Shown here piece by piece: positions 28,396 through 37,467 of a stretch of 64,000 nt of DNA. Source of the DNA: JARDZU01 sp050741975. GTDB taxonomy: Bacteria; Actinomycetota; Acidimicrobiia; Spongiisociales; ZC4RG35. A program made the position numbers and the translations under genes. The notes below the pieces were generated by a model. That model saw nothing but the letters and a program-made list of their open reading frames with translations. It was not told the origin of the DNA and searched no databases. The stretch spans positions 6,244 to 70,243 of the forward strand of contig JBOGET010000077.1 of the NCBI GenBank assembly GCA_050741975.1, in the 5' to 3' direction. Within the stretch, counting starts at the first letter, position 1. Each line of letters begins with the position of its first letter.

Positions 28396-28862
28396 GGCAG
28401 GTCGAATGGTAGAGGTGCCCGATGGCTTGAGCCAGAGATGCGACGGCCCGCGGGCTCCCGGACAACTCCTTGAAGTCGCTGGCGAATCTGATCTCCTTGG
28501 CCTGACCGTTGGCGGTCGGCGCCAGACGAAGGTTCACCAGGATCTGACCGTCCCACTCCACAGATGGGAGATAGAAGCATTGCTCAGTCGTGGCGTCGTA
28601 CACCGCGATCCAGTCCACCTCGTCCTTCGTGTATCGGTGATGAACCCAAGCCGAAGTACTGTCACCTTGGCGAAGATGACCAACCCGTCGGAGGTGGTGT
28701 ACTTGCACTGGACCTTCTCCAAGGTTCCATTCTCCTGGCGGACCACGATCAGATCGAAAGGGGATCGTGGCCGAAGGGGATGGCGACCCCATGACCTTGT
28801 CTCTTCAGGTCGGCCAGGATCATCGCCTCGCCGATCTCTCCTTTGGCGGTTGTCTTCCCCAT
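28396..28862 (-). pseudogene. Frameshifted group I intron-type PD-(D/E)XK endonuclease gene
   Basis: Three consecutive frames together read as one protein. From ATG 28862: KGEIGEAMILADLKRQGHGV then AIPFGHDP; next frame FDLIVVRQENGTLEKVQCKY; third frame STSAWVHHRYTKDEVDWIAV and NLRLAPTANGQAKEIRFAS. The D...Q-x-K pattern (FDLIVV...VQCK) is the nuclease core of the PDDEXK_11 family. Two single-base shifts, near 28760 and 28673, break it. The third frame has no stop before the tRNA and runs through it. Decay or assembly error are both possible. Confidence 0.7.
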
Positions 28863-28905
28863 TCCCTCTCCTATTGGAAACGTATCCCCCAGCTGGGACA
28901 AAAAG

Positions 28906-29943
28906 TCAGGTCTCGGAGCCGAGACCGGCGAAGAGATTGGCCAGGACCAGCTCCCGCCTCAGGTTGGCCTGGATGTCGACCACCGCATCGAGAATCCTCT
29001 CCGCCGAGGCCACCGCCTTGGGCGGGCTGACATCGGTGAACGACCCGAGGGGCAGGTCCGAGTTGCGCACCGGCCCTCCCATCTGCAACGACGCCGAGTC
29101 GGTGTACCAGGAGGCCAGGATCTCGAGCCCGTTCACCAGCAGTGCCTGCTCGACCCGGCGCCGGGCCCGTTGCAGAGCATCCTTGGACATGCCCTCCGTG
29201 ACCGACCGGTCCACCAGGGGGGTGATCTCCGCCAGGACCGACGAGGCCAGTCGCTGGCCGTCGCCGGGATGGGGCGTCACCTGAGCCGGGATCGCCAGCC
29301 ATAGGTCGCGGAACCGGGATACCTCCGGCCGGTCCATCAGTGCCAGGGCCAGACCGGGACGCCCACCGGAGACGATGGCCACCCCCTCGGCGGCGGCAGG
29401 ATCCATCCCCCGCTCCTCCAGCGCCCTCACCATCGTCGCCAGGGGAACACGACCGACATGAATGGTCCGGCACCGGGAGGCAACCGTGGCCGGGAAATCG
29501 TCCTCGGACTCGGCTACCAGGAGGAACACCACCGACGCCGCCGGCTCCTCCAACGTCTTGAGCAGGGCGTTGGCCGCCTGCTCGGTCATGGTCCCCGCCT
29601 CGGGGAAGAGGAAGATCGACTTGTCGGACTCGACCGGGCGCAGCGAGGCCCTGGTCACCACGGCCCGGGCCTGGTCGACACCGAGACTGGTCGCCCCCTC
29701 CGCCTCGATGACTGTCACATCGGGATGGACCCCGGTCCGGACGAGACGGCACGACCGGCACTCGACCTCGTGCTCACCCCCGTCCGAGCAGAGCAGGGCG
29801 GCGGCGAAGCGCACCGCCAGCGTCCCCTTTCCTACTGAATTGGGGCCGGTGAAGAGGTAGGCCTGGGCCGGGGCCGACAACTCGCGCCGCAATAGCTCCA
29901 CGACCCTCTCGTGACCGATCACGCCGTCGAAGGAATCACTCAT
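28906..29943 (-). CDS. holB: DNA polymerase III delta-prime subunit
   Basis: Clamp-loader subunit, 345 aa. The P-loop region GPNSVGKGT (33-41), the zinc-type cysteines CRSCRLVRTGVHPD, and the sensor/Arg-finger region LLKTLEEPAASVVFLLVAE with SRCRTIHV identify it. It overlaps tmk by 8 nt, the usual bacterial tmk-holB pairing. The C-terminal collar domain is present. Confidence 0.95.
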   Translation of the reverse strand: MSDSFDGVIGHERVVELLRRELSAPAQAYLFTGPNSVGKGTLAVRFAAALLCSDGGEHEVECRSCRLVRTGVHPDVTVIEAEGATSLGVDQARAVVTRASLRPVESDKSIFLFPEAGTMTEQAANALLKTLEEPAASVVFLLVAESEDDFPATVASRCRTIHVGRVPLATMVRALEERGMDPAAAEGVAIVSGGRPGLALALMDRPEVSRFRDLWLAIPAQVTPHPGDGQRLASSVLAEITPLVDRSVTEGMSKDALQRARRRVEQALLVNGLEILASWYTDSASLQMGGPVRNSDLPLGSFTDVSPPKAVASAERILDAVVDIQANLRRELVLANLFAGLGSET

Positions 29944-30553
29944 GCTCCAGTGCTCCCATCACCTCATCCACCAGGTCGTCGACCGGTTTCCCGCCGTCGA
30001 GCAACACCACCCGATCCGGTTCAGCGCCGGCGAGGTCCCGATAGGCGGCCCGCACCTCCTCCTGGAAGGCGACGCTCTCACTCCCGATGCGGTCCGGCCG
30101 ATGCTGACGGCCCAGCGCGGCCGCCGGGTCGACCTCGATGACGAACACCCGACCCGGCACCACTCCACGGAGCCCGAGCTCGTTGATCTCGCGCACTCTC
30201 TCCTCACCCAGTCCTCTGGCCCGACCCTGATAGGCGATCGACGAGTAGTAGGTGCGATCGCTGATCACCCAGGCCCCCCGCTCCAGCGCCGGGGCCACCA
30301 CATCATGGACGAGTTGGGCTCGTTGGGCGGCAAACAGGAACACCTCGGCCCACGGATCGACGTGCTCGGAGTCGAGCAACAACTCGCGGACCTTCTCCCC
30401 CAGGGGTGTCCCGCCCGGCTCCCGCACCTCGACCACCTCGTCCCCACCGGAGCGGAGCCGCGCCGCCAAGATGGCCGACAATGTCGTCTTGCCACTCCCA
30501 TCGCCGCCTTCCAGCGCAATATATCGGTGATTCAGGGACCCTCTTCCAGCCAT
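29936..30553 (-). CDS. tmk: Thymidylate kinase
   Basis: Phosphorylates dTMP to dTDP, 205 aa. P-loop GGDGSGKTT (16-24), DR-type motif SDRTYYSSIAYQG with the LID-containing region RIGSESVAFQEEVRAAY. It is divergent from topA with about 80 bp between and overlaps holB. Start ATG 30553. Confidence 0.96.
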   Translation of the reverse strand: MAGRGSLNHRYIALEGGDGSGKTTLSAILAARLRSGGDEVVEVREPGGTPLGEKVRELLLDSEHVDPWAEVFLFAAQRAQLVHDVVAPALERGAWVISDRTYYSSIAYQGRARGLGEERVREINELGLRGVVPGRVFVIEVDPAAALGRQHRPDRIGSESVAFQEEVRAAYRDLAGAEPDRVVLLDGGKPVDDLVDEVMGALEHE

Positions 30554-30633
30554 GAGACACGGACGGTAACGGTCCCCCGGGACATCGGTCGTATTGACAT
30601 AAGGCGGTCACATGAAGTCAACTCTCCCCACTC

Positions 30634-33198
30634 ATGGCTAAGAGCCTCGTCATCGTCGAGTCCCCGACGAAGGCCAGGACCATCGCCGGATTCCTGGGTC
30701 CGGAGGTGGCGGTCGAGTCTTCGATGGGGCACATCCGCGACCTACCCCGCTCGGCGGCGGAGATACCGGCGCGGGCCAAGGGCGAGGATTGGGCCCGTCT
30801 CGGGGTCAACGTGGACAAGGGTTTCGAGCCTCTGTATGTGGTGCCCAAGGAGCGGCGAGACCGGGTCAAGAAGCTGAAAGAGATGCTCGCCGATGTCGAC
30901 GAGCTCTATCTGGCCACCGACGAGGACCGGGAGGGAGAGTCCATCGCCTGGCATCTCACCGAGGCACTCAAGCCCAAGGTCCCGGTGCATCGGATGGTGT
31001 TCCACGAGATCACCCGGCATGCGATCGAGGACGCCTTCGCCAACCCTCGAGATCTCGACCTCCGTCTGGTGCAGGCTCAGGAGGCGCGCCGGATCCTCGA
31101 CCGGCTCTACGGGTACGAGGTGTCCCCGGTGTTGTGGCGGAAGGTCCAGCAGGGCCTCTCGGCGGGCCGGGTGCAGAGCGTGGCGGTGCGCATCGTGGTG
31201 GAGCGGGAACGGGAGCGGATGGCCTTCACCCCCGCCTCGTACTGGAGTGTGGAAGGAGTCTTCGCCCCCGCCGCCGACTTGGACAAGACCTTCGAGGGGA
31301 CACTGCTCCAGGTCGGTGAGGAAAGGGTCGCCACGGGCAAGGACTTCGGCGCCGACGGGAGACCAAAGGATGGCATCCTCGTCCTCGACCAGGCTCAGGC
31401 AACGGAGTTGGCCGAGAGTCTGCTCGACTCAAGGTTCGAGGTGCAGTCGGTCGAGGAGAAGCCCTACAAGAGATCCCCCTACCCGCCGTTCCGCACCTCG
31501 ACCCTGCAGCAGGAGGCGGGCCGAAAGCTCCGTTTCTCCTCCTCACGGACCATGTCCGTCGCTCAGCGTCTCTACGAGAACGGGTACATCACCTATATGC
31601 GGACCGACTCCACGTCTTTGGCCGACACCGCCGTTGCCTCCGCCCGGTCCCAGATCGCCAAGCTCTACGGCCACGAGTACCTCTCACCCAAGCCCCGGGT
31701 CTACGCCTTCAAGGTGAAGGGCGCCCAGGAAGCACATGAGGCGATCCGGCCCGCCGGTGATGACGCCTTTCTCAGTCCGGAGCAGGTGGCGACCGCGGTG
31801 GGCCCCGACGAGGCACGTCTCTACGACCTTATATGGAAGCGGACCATCGCCTCACAGATGGCCGATGCTGTCGGGGTCAGCGTCTCGGCCCGGCTCGGCG
31901 CCCGGGCCGCCGACGGGCGGAAGGCGGCTTTCGGCACGAGTGGGCGGACCATCACATTTCCCGGCTTTCTCCGCGCCTATGTCCAGGGCTCGGACGATCC
32001 CGAAACCGAGCTCGACGACAAGGAGAGGATCCTGCCTCCCCTGGCCGAAGGTGACACCCTCGGGGTGCAACGACTGGAGCCGACCGGGCACGAAACACGG
32101 CCGCCGGCCCGGTACACGGAGGCTTCCCTGGTCCAGCGTCTGGAGGAGTTGGGGGTCGGGCGCCCCTCGACCTATGCCTCGATCATGACGACCATCCAGG
32201 ACCGGGGTTACGTATGGAAGAAGGGCTCCGCCCTGGTCCCCACCTACACGGCGTTCGGCGTGGTCGCCCTGCTCGAGAAGCATTTCCCCCAGCTCGTCGA
32301 TTACAGCTTCACCGCCGCCATGGAGAACGACCTCGACCGAATCGCCGCCGGCGACGAGGAGTCCGTGCCCTGGCTCACAGCCTTCTACTTCGGCGACGAC
32401 GGACTCAAGCACAAGGTGGCCGCCCGTCTCGACGAGATAGACCCCAGGGCGGTGGGGTCGATCCCGATCGGTGTCGACGACGACGGGAAGGCCGTCGTGG
32501 CCCGCATCGGGAGATACGGGCCATACGTGGAGATCGGAGAGGAGAGGGCATCGATCCCCGACGACCTGGCACCGGACGAGCTGACGGTGGAGAAGGCGCT
32601 GGAGCTGGTCCGTGCCCAGAACGTCGGCGACAAGATCTTCGGGACCGACCCCGAGACCGGGCTCACCGTCTACGGGAAGACTGGGAGATTCGGTCCCTAC
32701 GTCCAGCTCGGCGAGGTGGAGGAGGGGAGCAAGGACAAACCGAAACGGGCTTCTCTCCTCAGCAGCATGTCACTCGACGAGCTGTCATTGGAGAGTGCCC
32801 TGAGATTGCTCTCCCTTCCCCGCACTGTGGGTGTCGACCCCGAGGGGGTGGACATCCTCGCCTTCAACGGGCGCTATGGCCCCTACATCCAGCGTGGCTC
32901 CGATCGTCGGAGTCTGGAGAGCGAGGACCAGCTCTTCACCCTCACCGTCGACGAGGGACTCCAGCTCCTCGCCGAGCCGCCACGCCGGAGGGGACAGAGA
33001 GCCACCGAGCCGCTCAAGGAGCTCGGTGCGGACCCAGTCAGCGGGAAGCCGATCACGGTGCGCACCGGGCGCTACGGTCCGTATGTCACCGACGGAGAGG
33101 TCAACGCCTCCCTGCGTCAGAGCGACTCCCCGGAAACGATCACCGTCGAGCGGGCGGCAGAGCTGCTGGCGGCAAGACGGGAACGAGTGGGGAAGTGA
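30634..33198 (+). CDS. topA: DNA topoisomerase I
   Basis: Type IA topoisomerase that relaxes negative supercoils, 854 aa. The Toprim domain starts with KSLVIVESPTKARTIAGFLG and carries DEDREGE (metal site). The nucleophile is Tyr321 in GYITYMRTDSTS. The C-terminus has Topo C-terminal repeats (GRYGPYVEIGEERASI; GRFGPYVQLGE; GRYGPYIQRGSDRRS; GRYGPYVTDGE) instead of zinc ribbons, as in other actinobacteria. No Shine-Dalgarno site precedes ATG 30634. It is convergent with the PhoH-family gene across repeat R2. Confidence 0.98.
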   Translation: MAKSLVIVESPTKARTIAGFLGPEVAVESSMGHIRDLPRSAAEIPARAKGEDWARLGVNVDKGFEPLYVVPKERRDRVKKLKEMLADVDELYLATDEDREGESIAWHLTEALKPKVPVHRMVFHEITRHAIEDAFANPRDLDLRLVQAQEARRILDRLYGYEVSPVLWRKVQQGLSAGRVQSVAVRIVVERERERMAFTPASYWSVEGVFAPAADLDKTFEGTLLQVGEERVATGKDFGADGRPKDGILVLDQAQATELAESLLDSRFEVQSVEEKPYKRSPYPPFRTSTLQQEAGRKLRFSSSRTMSVAQRLYENGYITYMRTDSTSLADTAVASARSQIAKLYGHEYLSPKPRVYAFKVKGAQEAHEAIRPAGDDAFLSPEQVATAVGPDEARLYDLIWKRTIASQMADAVGVSVSARLGARAADGRKAAFGTSGRTITFPGFLRAYVQGSDDPETELDDKERILPPLAEGDTLGVQRLEPTGHETRPPARYTEASLVQRLEELGVGRPSTYASIMTTIQDRGYVWKKGSALVPTYTAFGVVALLEKHFPQLVDYSFTAAMENDLDRIAAGDEESVPWLTAFYFGDDGLKHKVAARLDEIDPRAVGSIPIGVDDDGKAVVARIGRYGPYVEIGEERASIPDDLAPDELTVEKALELVRAQNVGDKIFGTDPETGLTVYGKTGRFGPYVQLGEVEEGSKDKPKRASLLSSMSLDELSLESALRLLSLPRTVGVDPEGVDILAFNGRYGPYIQRGSDRRSLESEDQLFTLTVDEGLQLLAEPPRRRGQRATEPLKELGADPVSGKPITVRTGRYGPYVTDGEVNASLRQSDSPETITVERAAELLAARRERVGK

Positions 33199-33227
33199 GC
33201 CTCGGTTGACGGTTGGACCTTCAGCGA

Positions 33228-33334
33228 GGCGGAAGCCCCGGCCGACTGGCGTCTGTTTGCCCGAGGCCGTGAAGTCACGAGACGGGCTTCCGACGAGAAT
33301 CTGAAGGTTGGCCTCGGGCAAAGTCGGCCGGCTA
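33228..33334. repeat. Intergenic repeat, CGGGCAA family copy R2
   Basis: Inverted relative to R1: begins GCGGAAGCCCCGGCCGACTG followed by GCGTCTGTTTGCCCGAGG and ends GGTTGGCCTCGGGCAAAGTC followed by GGCCGGCTAT. Extra nested inverted repeats (GGAAGCCC/GGGCTTCC and, just outside, ACCTTCAG/CTGAAGGT) make the whole 33211-33334 stretch foldback. It separates the convergent topA and PhoH-family genes and contains the latter's stop codon. Confidence 0.78.
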
Positions 33335-34639
33335 TAGAACCGTTGCAGCCATCTCGGCCAGTGGGGAACGGACCGACTTCTCCAGTGTGACATGACCGAA
33401 CAGCGACGAATCCTTGAACTTCTCGATCAGGGCGGCCATCCCGCCGAACGGCGAGATGTAGGGGTTGTCCACTTGGGTCAGGTCACCACAGAAGACCACC
33501 TTCGAATCGCTGGACATCCGGGTCAGGATCACCTTGAGGGTGGGGAGCTCGAGGTTCTGCGCCTCGTCGATGATGACGAACTCCCCGGTGATCGAGCGGC
33601 CCCTGAGATAGGTGACGGCGGCCATCTCGAGCTCGCCGCGATCGATCAGCTCTTCGACGGCGTGCCTCGCTGCATCGACGCCGGCGTCTGAGAAGAGGGC
33701 GAACAGGTTGTCGTGCACCGCAGCCATCCACGGGGCCAGCTTCTCGCTCAGGTCGCCGGGCAGATAGCCCACCTCCTGACGTCCCACGGCCACCAGCGGC
33801 CGGTACACCGACACCCTCCGGTACCGACCTTGCTCCAACACCTGCTCGAGGGCGGCAGCCAGGGCGAGAAAGGTCTTGCCGGTGCCGGCCATCCCCATCA
33901 GGGACACGGCGGGTATGTCGGGATCGAGGAGCTGGTGCAGGGCCACCGTCTGGCGGACGTTCTTGGGCTCGACACCGAAGGCCCGGACGTGGGTCGGGAC
34001 CCGCTCCACCACGACCGTCGGCTCGGACTGGATCACCCGGGCCAGGGCAGAGCGTGACGCTCCGGAGCGAAGTAGGACGAACTGGTTGACCATGGCCTCG
34101 GCCTGGTCCAGGGTGATCTTCCCCTCGTCGAAGAGACGGTCGATGGTGTCACCGTCGGTGCGGTGCTCGACCAGACCGGATTGGAGCTGTTCCACGGGCA
34201 CGGTGTCCGCCCGGTAGTCCTGCACCGGGACTCCGAGCTGCGCCCCTTTGATCCGCAACGAGGCGTCCTTGGTGACGAGGACCGCAGGCGAGTGCTCGTG
34301 GAGATTGAGACAGGTGGCCAGGATGCGATGATCCGGCGTGTGGGGGTCGAGAACCGCGGGCAGCAGGTCGGAGATGATCCCGTTCAGCTCGATCCGGAGC
34401 GAACCTCCACCGGGGAGCCTCACCGCGTCACGGAGTCCTCCGGTTTGCGATGCGCCGAGCTCTTCGAGGAGGCGGATGGCCGCCCTCGCATTGGCGCCGA
34501 CCTCGTCCATTCGGGTCTTCTTCCGGTCCAGCTCCTCGACGACGACGAGCGGCAGCACCACGTCGTGTTCGTCGAATCGGAGCGGGGATTGGGGGTCGGC
34601 GAGCAAGACACAGGTGTCGAGGACGAAGGTGTTGGCCAC
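33332..34639 (-). CDS. PIN-PhoH family ATPase/ribonuclease (PhoH2-like)
   Basis: 435 aa. An N-terminal PIN domain (FVLDTCVLLADP, VVVEELDRKK with acidic residues) is joined to a C-terminal PhoH ATPase with Walker A GMAGTGKTFLAL and Walker B-like EFVIIDEAQNLE. PhoH2 proteins couple helicase and RNase activity. Start GTG 34639 is chosen because AAGGAG lies 9 nt upstream; the longer frame begins at TTG 34669. It ends inside repeat R2. Confidence 0.92.
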   Translation of the reverse strand: MANTFVLDTCVLLADPQSPLRFDEHDVVLPLVVVEELDRKKTRMDEVGANARAAIRLLEELGASQTGGLRDAVRLPGGGSLRIELNGIISDLLPAVLDPHTPDHRILATCLNLHEHSPAVLVTKDASLRIKGAQLGVPVQDYRADTVPVEQLQSGLVEHRTDGDTIDRLFDEGKITLDQAEAMVNQFVLLRSGASRSALARVIQSEPTVVVERVPTHVRAFGVEPKNVRQTVALHQLLDPDIPAVSLMGMAGTGKTFLALAAALEQVLEQGRYRRVSVYRPLVAVGRQEVGYLPGDLSEKLAPWMAAVHDNLFALFSDAGVDAARHAVEELIDRGELEMAAVTYLRGRSITGEFVIIDEAQNLELPTLKVILTRMSSDSKVVFCGDLTQVDNPYISPFGGMAALIEKFKDSSLFGHVTLEKSVRSPLAEMAATVL

Positions 34640-34699
34640 CAGTACGGTCTCCTTCGGGGTCGTCGCCAAGGACCACAGCTTCCTGCAGCCCGCGACGGA

Positions 34700-35212
34700 T
34701 TACAAGGATCGCCAGCGTCGACCGGTTTTGGCGCGGAGATCTCGACCCATAGGTCGGTATCTCCGCGCCAGAATGGATGTCCCGACCCGGTCAGGGTTGG
34801 GAACGACCCGGAACACCGGGGACAGGGAGGCACTCGTGACGAAGTCCTCGAGGGTCGGATTCTCGGGGACGTCCATGTAGGGTCGGGCGAAGCTCTCCCT
34901 GGCGTGATAGGCGGCAGCCGCCGGTGGCCCCGAAGGACCCGTCACCTCCTCCAACCGAACCTGTCGCCGCTGCGATCCGTGACGCAGCGTCACCATTGGG
35001 TTGGCCCTCACGTTGTGAACCCAGCCCACCTGGCCATGGGGAGAGACCACATACTCGGTCCCGTCGATCACGATCGAGCTCACCGGGACATCGCGTGACT
35101 CACCGCTCTTGCGCCCGATGGTGGTCGTCACCTCGGTCCGGCCGATTTCCATACGCGCCATCCAGGAGGTGACGCGGTTGACGAAAGGGGTGGCCTCGTA
35201 ATGCTTGACCAT
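34700..35212 (-). CDS. F420-type nitroreductase/deazaflavin oxidoreductase (DDN-like)
   Basis: 170 aa from ATG 35212 (MVKHYEATPFVNRVTSWMA). The core TTTIGRKSGESRDVPVSSIV, VVSPHGQVGWVHNVRANP and VTLRHGSQRRQ is typical of the split-beta-barrel DDN family that uses F420H2 or related cofactors. The natural C-terminus seems to be near PVFRVVPN; the last ~27 residues (SILARRYRPMGRDLRAKTGR...) are translated from the palindrome at 34729-34770. The stop thus lies beyond an inserted repeat. Substrate unknown. Confidence 0.88.
   Translation of the reverse strand: MVKHYEATPFVNRVTSWMARMEIGRTEVTTTIGRKSGESRDVPVSSIVIDGTEYVVSPHGQVGWVHNVRANPMVTLRHGSQRRQVRLEEVTGPSGPPAAAAYHARESFARPYMDVPENPTLEDFVTSASLSPVFRVVPNPDRVGTSILARRYRPMGRDLRAKTGRRWRSL
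34729..34770. repeat. Nested hairpin palindrome in the 3' end of the DDN-like gene
   Basis: Outer arms TGGCGCGGAGAT (34729-34740) and ATCTCCGCGCCA (34759-34770) are perfect; inner arms CGACC/GGTCG surround CATA. It lies at the 3' end of the reductase gene and 60 bp before the TTG-side start of the PhoH-family gene. It could stop the reductase transcript, but its arms match no other copy in the window. Confidence 0.7.
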
Positions 35213-35232
35213 GGCTTCGACGCTACTTGGCC

Positions 35233-36960
35233 TCAACGTCGCCGCGTCGCCCACTTCAAGAGCTCGTCCACCGGTTTGGTGTTGATCACCCGGTCGGTCG
35301 TCACCCAGCCCCTCTGGGCGTAGGCGACGCCGTACCCCATCCGGACGAGGTCACTGGTGTGGTGGGAGTCGGTGTCGATGACGAAGTCCACCTCCCGGGC
35401 CATGGCCTGGCGCACCACCTCCGCCGAAGCATCGAGGCGGTCCAGCGCCCCGTTGATCTCGAGGGCGACCCCGGTCACCTCCAAGGCCTCCAGGATCACA
35501 TCGATGTCGAGATCCACACCGGGCCGGCGGCCGATGTACCGGCCGCTGAGATGGCCGATGGCGTTGACCGACGGGTCATGGAGCGCGGCGAGGATGCGTG
35601 CCGTCTGCTGGTCCTGCGACAGGTCGAAATGGGAGTGAATCGAGGCCACGCAGTAGTCGAACTCGCGCCTGAAGGCGGCGTCGTAGTCGAGCTCGCCGTT
35701 GGGGCCGATGTTCAGCTCGCACCCGAAGAGAAGACGGATGTCCGGGTACCGGTCCTGGAGCTGGCGGATCCGGTCCCGATGCTCGAGCATCACGTCTCGT
35801 GGTGAACCGTTTATGGCCAGGTCCTCCCCGTGATCGGTGAAGGCCACGTACTCGTACCCTCGGGCGATGGCGGCCTCGATCATCTCCTCCAGGGTTGACC
35901 GCCCGTCCCCCGACCGGTCAGAGTGGTAGTGGAGGTCGCCTTTGACCTGGGGAAGCCCCACGAGCGGCGGCAGTTCGCCGGCGACAGCGGCCTCCACCTC
36001 ACCGCTCCCCTCCCGCAGCGGCGGCGGGACCGGTTCCATCCCCAGGGCCCGGTAGATCTCATCCTCGGTCTTGGAGGCGACGACCTTCTTCTCCTCGAAC
36101 AGGCCGTACTCGCTGAGCAGCCACCCCCGATCGAGAGCGCGCTGACGCAGTGCGATGTTGTGCGCCTTGGACCCGGTGAAGTAGAGAAGCGCCGATCCCA
36201 ACTGGTCGGGCTCGACGGTGCGGACATCGACCTGCATCCCCTCCCGGGTCAGGAACGAGGTCTTGGTGCCACCCGACCCGATCACCTCGGCAGCCTCGGG
36301 CAGTCCGACGACGAAGGCGGAAACCGCCGATGGGTCGGCGGTGGCCACGACGATGTCGATGTCGCCAACCGTGTCCGAGAAGCGGCGGATCGAGCCGCAA
36401 GGGACCGCCGCCTCCACCGAGTCGAGAGCGGAGATCCGTGCCGCCAGGGACCGGGCCAGCGGGAGCGCCTCGACCAGGGGGGTCCGGCGGTCCTTACCGT
36501 GGAGGCCGAGGCGTTCGATCGCCTTGGCGATCTTCTCCTCGGTGGTCTTGCCCAGACCGGGCAGCTCCCGGAGTTGCTCGTTTGCGATGGCCTGACGCAG
36601 CCCGTCGATGTCTTCCACACCCAGCTCGGCCCGGATCAGCTTCAGGGTCTTGGGGCCGAGACCGGGGATCTTGGTCAGCTCGACGAAGGCCGGGGGGTAC
36701 TTCTCACGGAGGGCGGCCAGCTTGGCCACCGAGCCGGTGCTCATGAACTCGAGGATCTTGTCCGCGGTCGACCCTCCCACCCCTTTGATATCGGTCAGCT
36801 CCTTCTTGTCCAGACCGTCGAGCTCCCCGGGATACCCCTCGATACCGTGCAGGGCGTTCTCATAGGCGCGCACCCGGAACGCCTGGGGGCTCCCCTCGTC
36901 GAGGGCGGTGAGCTTGGCCAGCTCTGCCAGCATGCGGAGCACCTCGAGACGGGTCGCCAT
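35233..36960 (-). CDS. polX: DNA polymerase/3'-5' exonuclease PolX with PHP domain
   Basis: Family X repair polymerase, 575 aa. N-terminal helix-hairpin-helix regions (IKGVGGSTADKILEFM; LTKIPGLGPKTLKLI) lead to the nucleotidyltransferase palm with the acidic pair DIDIVVATAD. The C-terminal PHP domain begins KGDLHYHSDRSGDGRSTLEEM and includes YVAFTDHGEDLA and FVIDTDSHHTSDL, metal ligands of the nuclease. Full length for the bacterial PolX group. It is 20 nt from the reductase gene on the same strand. Confidence 0.96.
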   Translation of the reverse strand: MATRLEVLRMLAELAKLTALDEGSPQAFRVRAYENALHGIEGYPGELDGLDKKELTDIKGVGGSTADKILEFMSTGSVAKLAALREKYPPAFVELTKIPGLGPKTLKLIRAELGVEDIDGLRQAIANEQLRELPGLGKTTEEKIAKAIERLGLHGKDRRTPLVEALPLARSLAARISALDSVEAAVPCGSIRRFSDTVGDIDIVVATADPSAVSAFVVGLPEAAEVIGSGGTKTSFLTREGMQVDVRTVEPDQLGSALLYFTGSKAHNIALRQRALDRGWLLSEYGLFEEKKVVASKTEDEIYRALGMEPVPPPLREGSGEVEAAVAGELPPLVGLPQVKGDLHYHSDRSGDGRSTLEEMIEAAIARGYEYVAFTDHGEDLAINGSPRDVMLEHRDRIRQLQDRYPDIRLLFGCELNIGPNGELDYDAAFRREFDYCVASIHSHFDLSQDQQTARILAALHDPSVNAIGHLSGRYIGRRPGVDLDIDVILEALEVTGVALEINGALDRLDASAEVVRQAMAREVDFVIDTDSHHTSDLVRMGYGVAYAQRGWVTTDRVINTKPVDELLKWATRRR

Positions 36961-36984
36961 CGGCGGGAGCCTAGATCCGCCTCT

Positions 36985-37464
36985 TCAGTCGGCGATGGGG
37001 GCCAGGGCCTCGCCCGTGACCTCGATGACGGTCCCGGGTGGCACCTCGAGTTGCATTCCCCTCTGGCCTCCGGAGACCGCGATCGTGTCGAACCCGGTGG
37101 CCGACGAGTCGAGGATCAGTCTCAGCTTCCTGCGTGGGCCGAACGGGCTGATCCCGCCGGTCACGTAACCGGTGACCCATTCTGCGGTCTCCGGCGAAGC
37201 AAGGGAGCAGTGCTTCCCGCCGGCGGCGCGGGCCAGATTCTTGGTGGAGAGCCTCCTGTCGACGGGGATCACGGCCAGCACCGGCTCACCGTCAACCTCG
37301 GCGACCAGCGTCTTGAAGACACGGCCTCCGGGCAACCCGATTGCTTCGGCCACCGCCTGCCCGTAGCCGTCTCCCACCTTCTCGGCGACCTCATACATAT
37401 GGCGTCGATAGTCGGCCCCGGCTCGATCGAGCGCCTGGGTGGCTCTGGTGGATCGTCCCGCCAA
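36985..37464 (-). CDS. YbaK/EbsC-family Cys-tRNA(Pro) deacylase
   Basis: Trans-editing enzyme that clears mischarged tRNA-Pro, 159 aa. The family blocks are GRVFKTLVAEVDGEPVLAV, DRRLSTKNLARAAGGK and TGYVTGGISPFGPRRKLRLI, the last two containing the conserved Lys and the GGxSP loop. It lies between polX and the SnoaL-like gene, 3 nt from the latter's stop. Confidence 0.94.
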   Translation of the reverse strand: MAGRSTRATQALDRAGADYRRHMYEVAEKVGDGYGQAVAEAIGLPGGRVFKTLVAEVDGEPVLAVIPVDRRLSTKNLARAAGGKHCSLASPETAEWVTGYVTGGISPFGPRRKLRLILDSSATGFDTIAVSGGQRGMQLEVPPGTVIEVTGEALAPIAD

Positions 37465-37467
37465 GGC

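Noticed and set aside
28289..28792. 167-codon minus-strand frame across tRNA-Thr as an intact gene
   Set aside because: Its N-terminal part is out of frame with the nuclease and it reads through the tRNA; only a middle section belongs to the broken nuclease gene.
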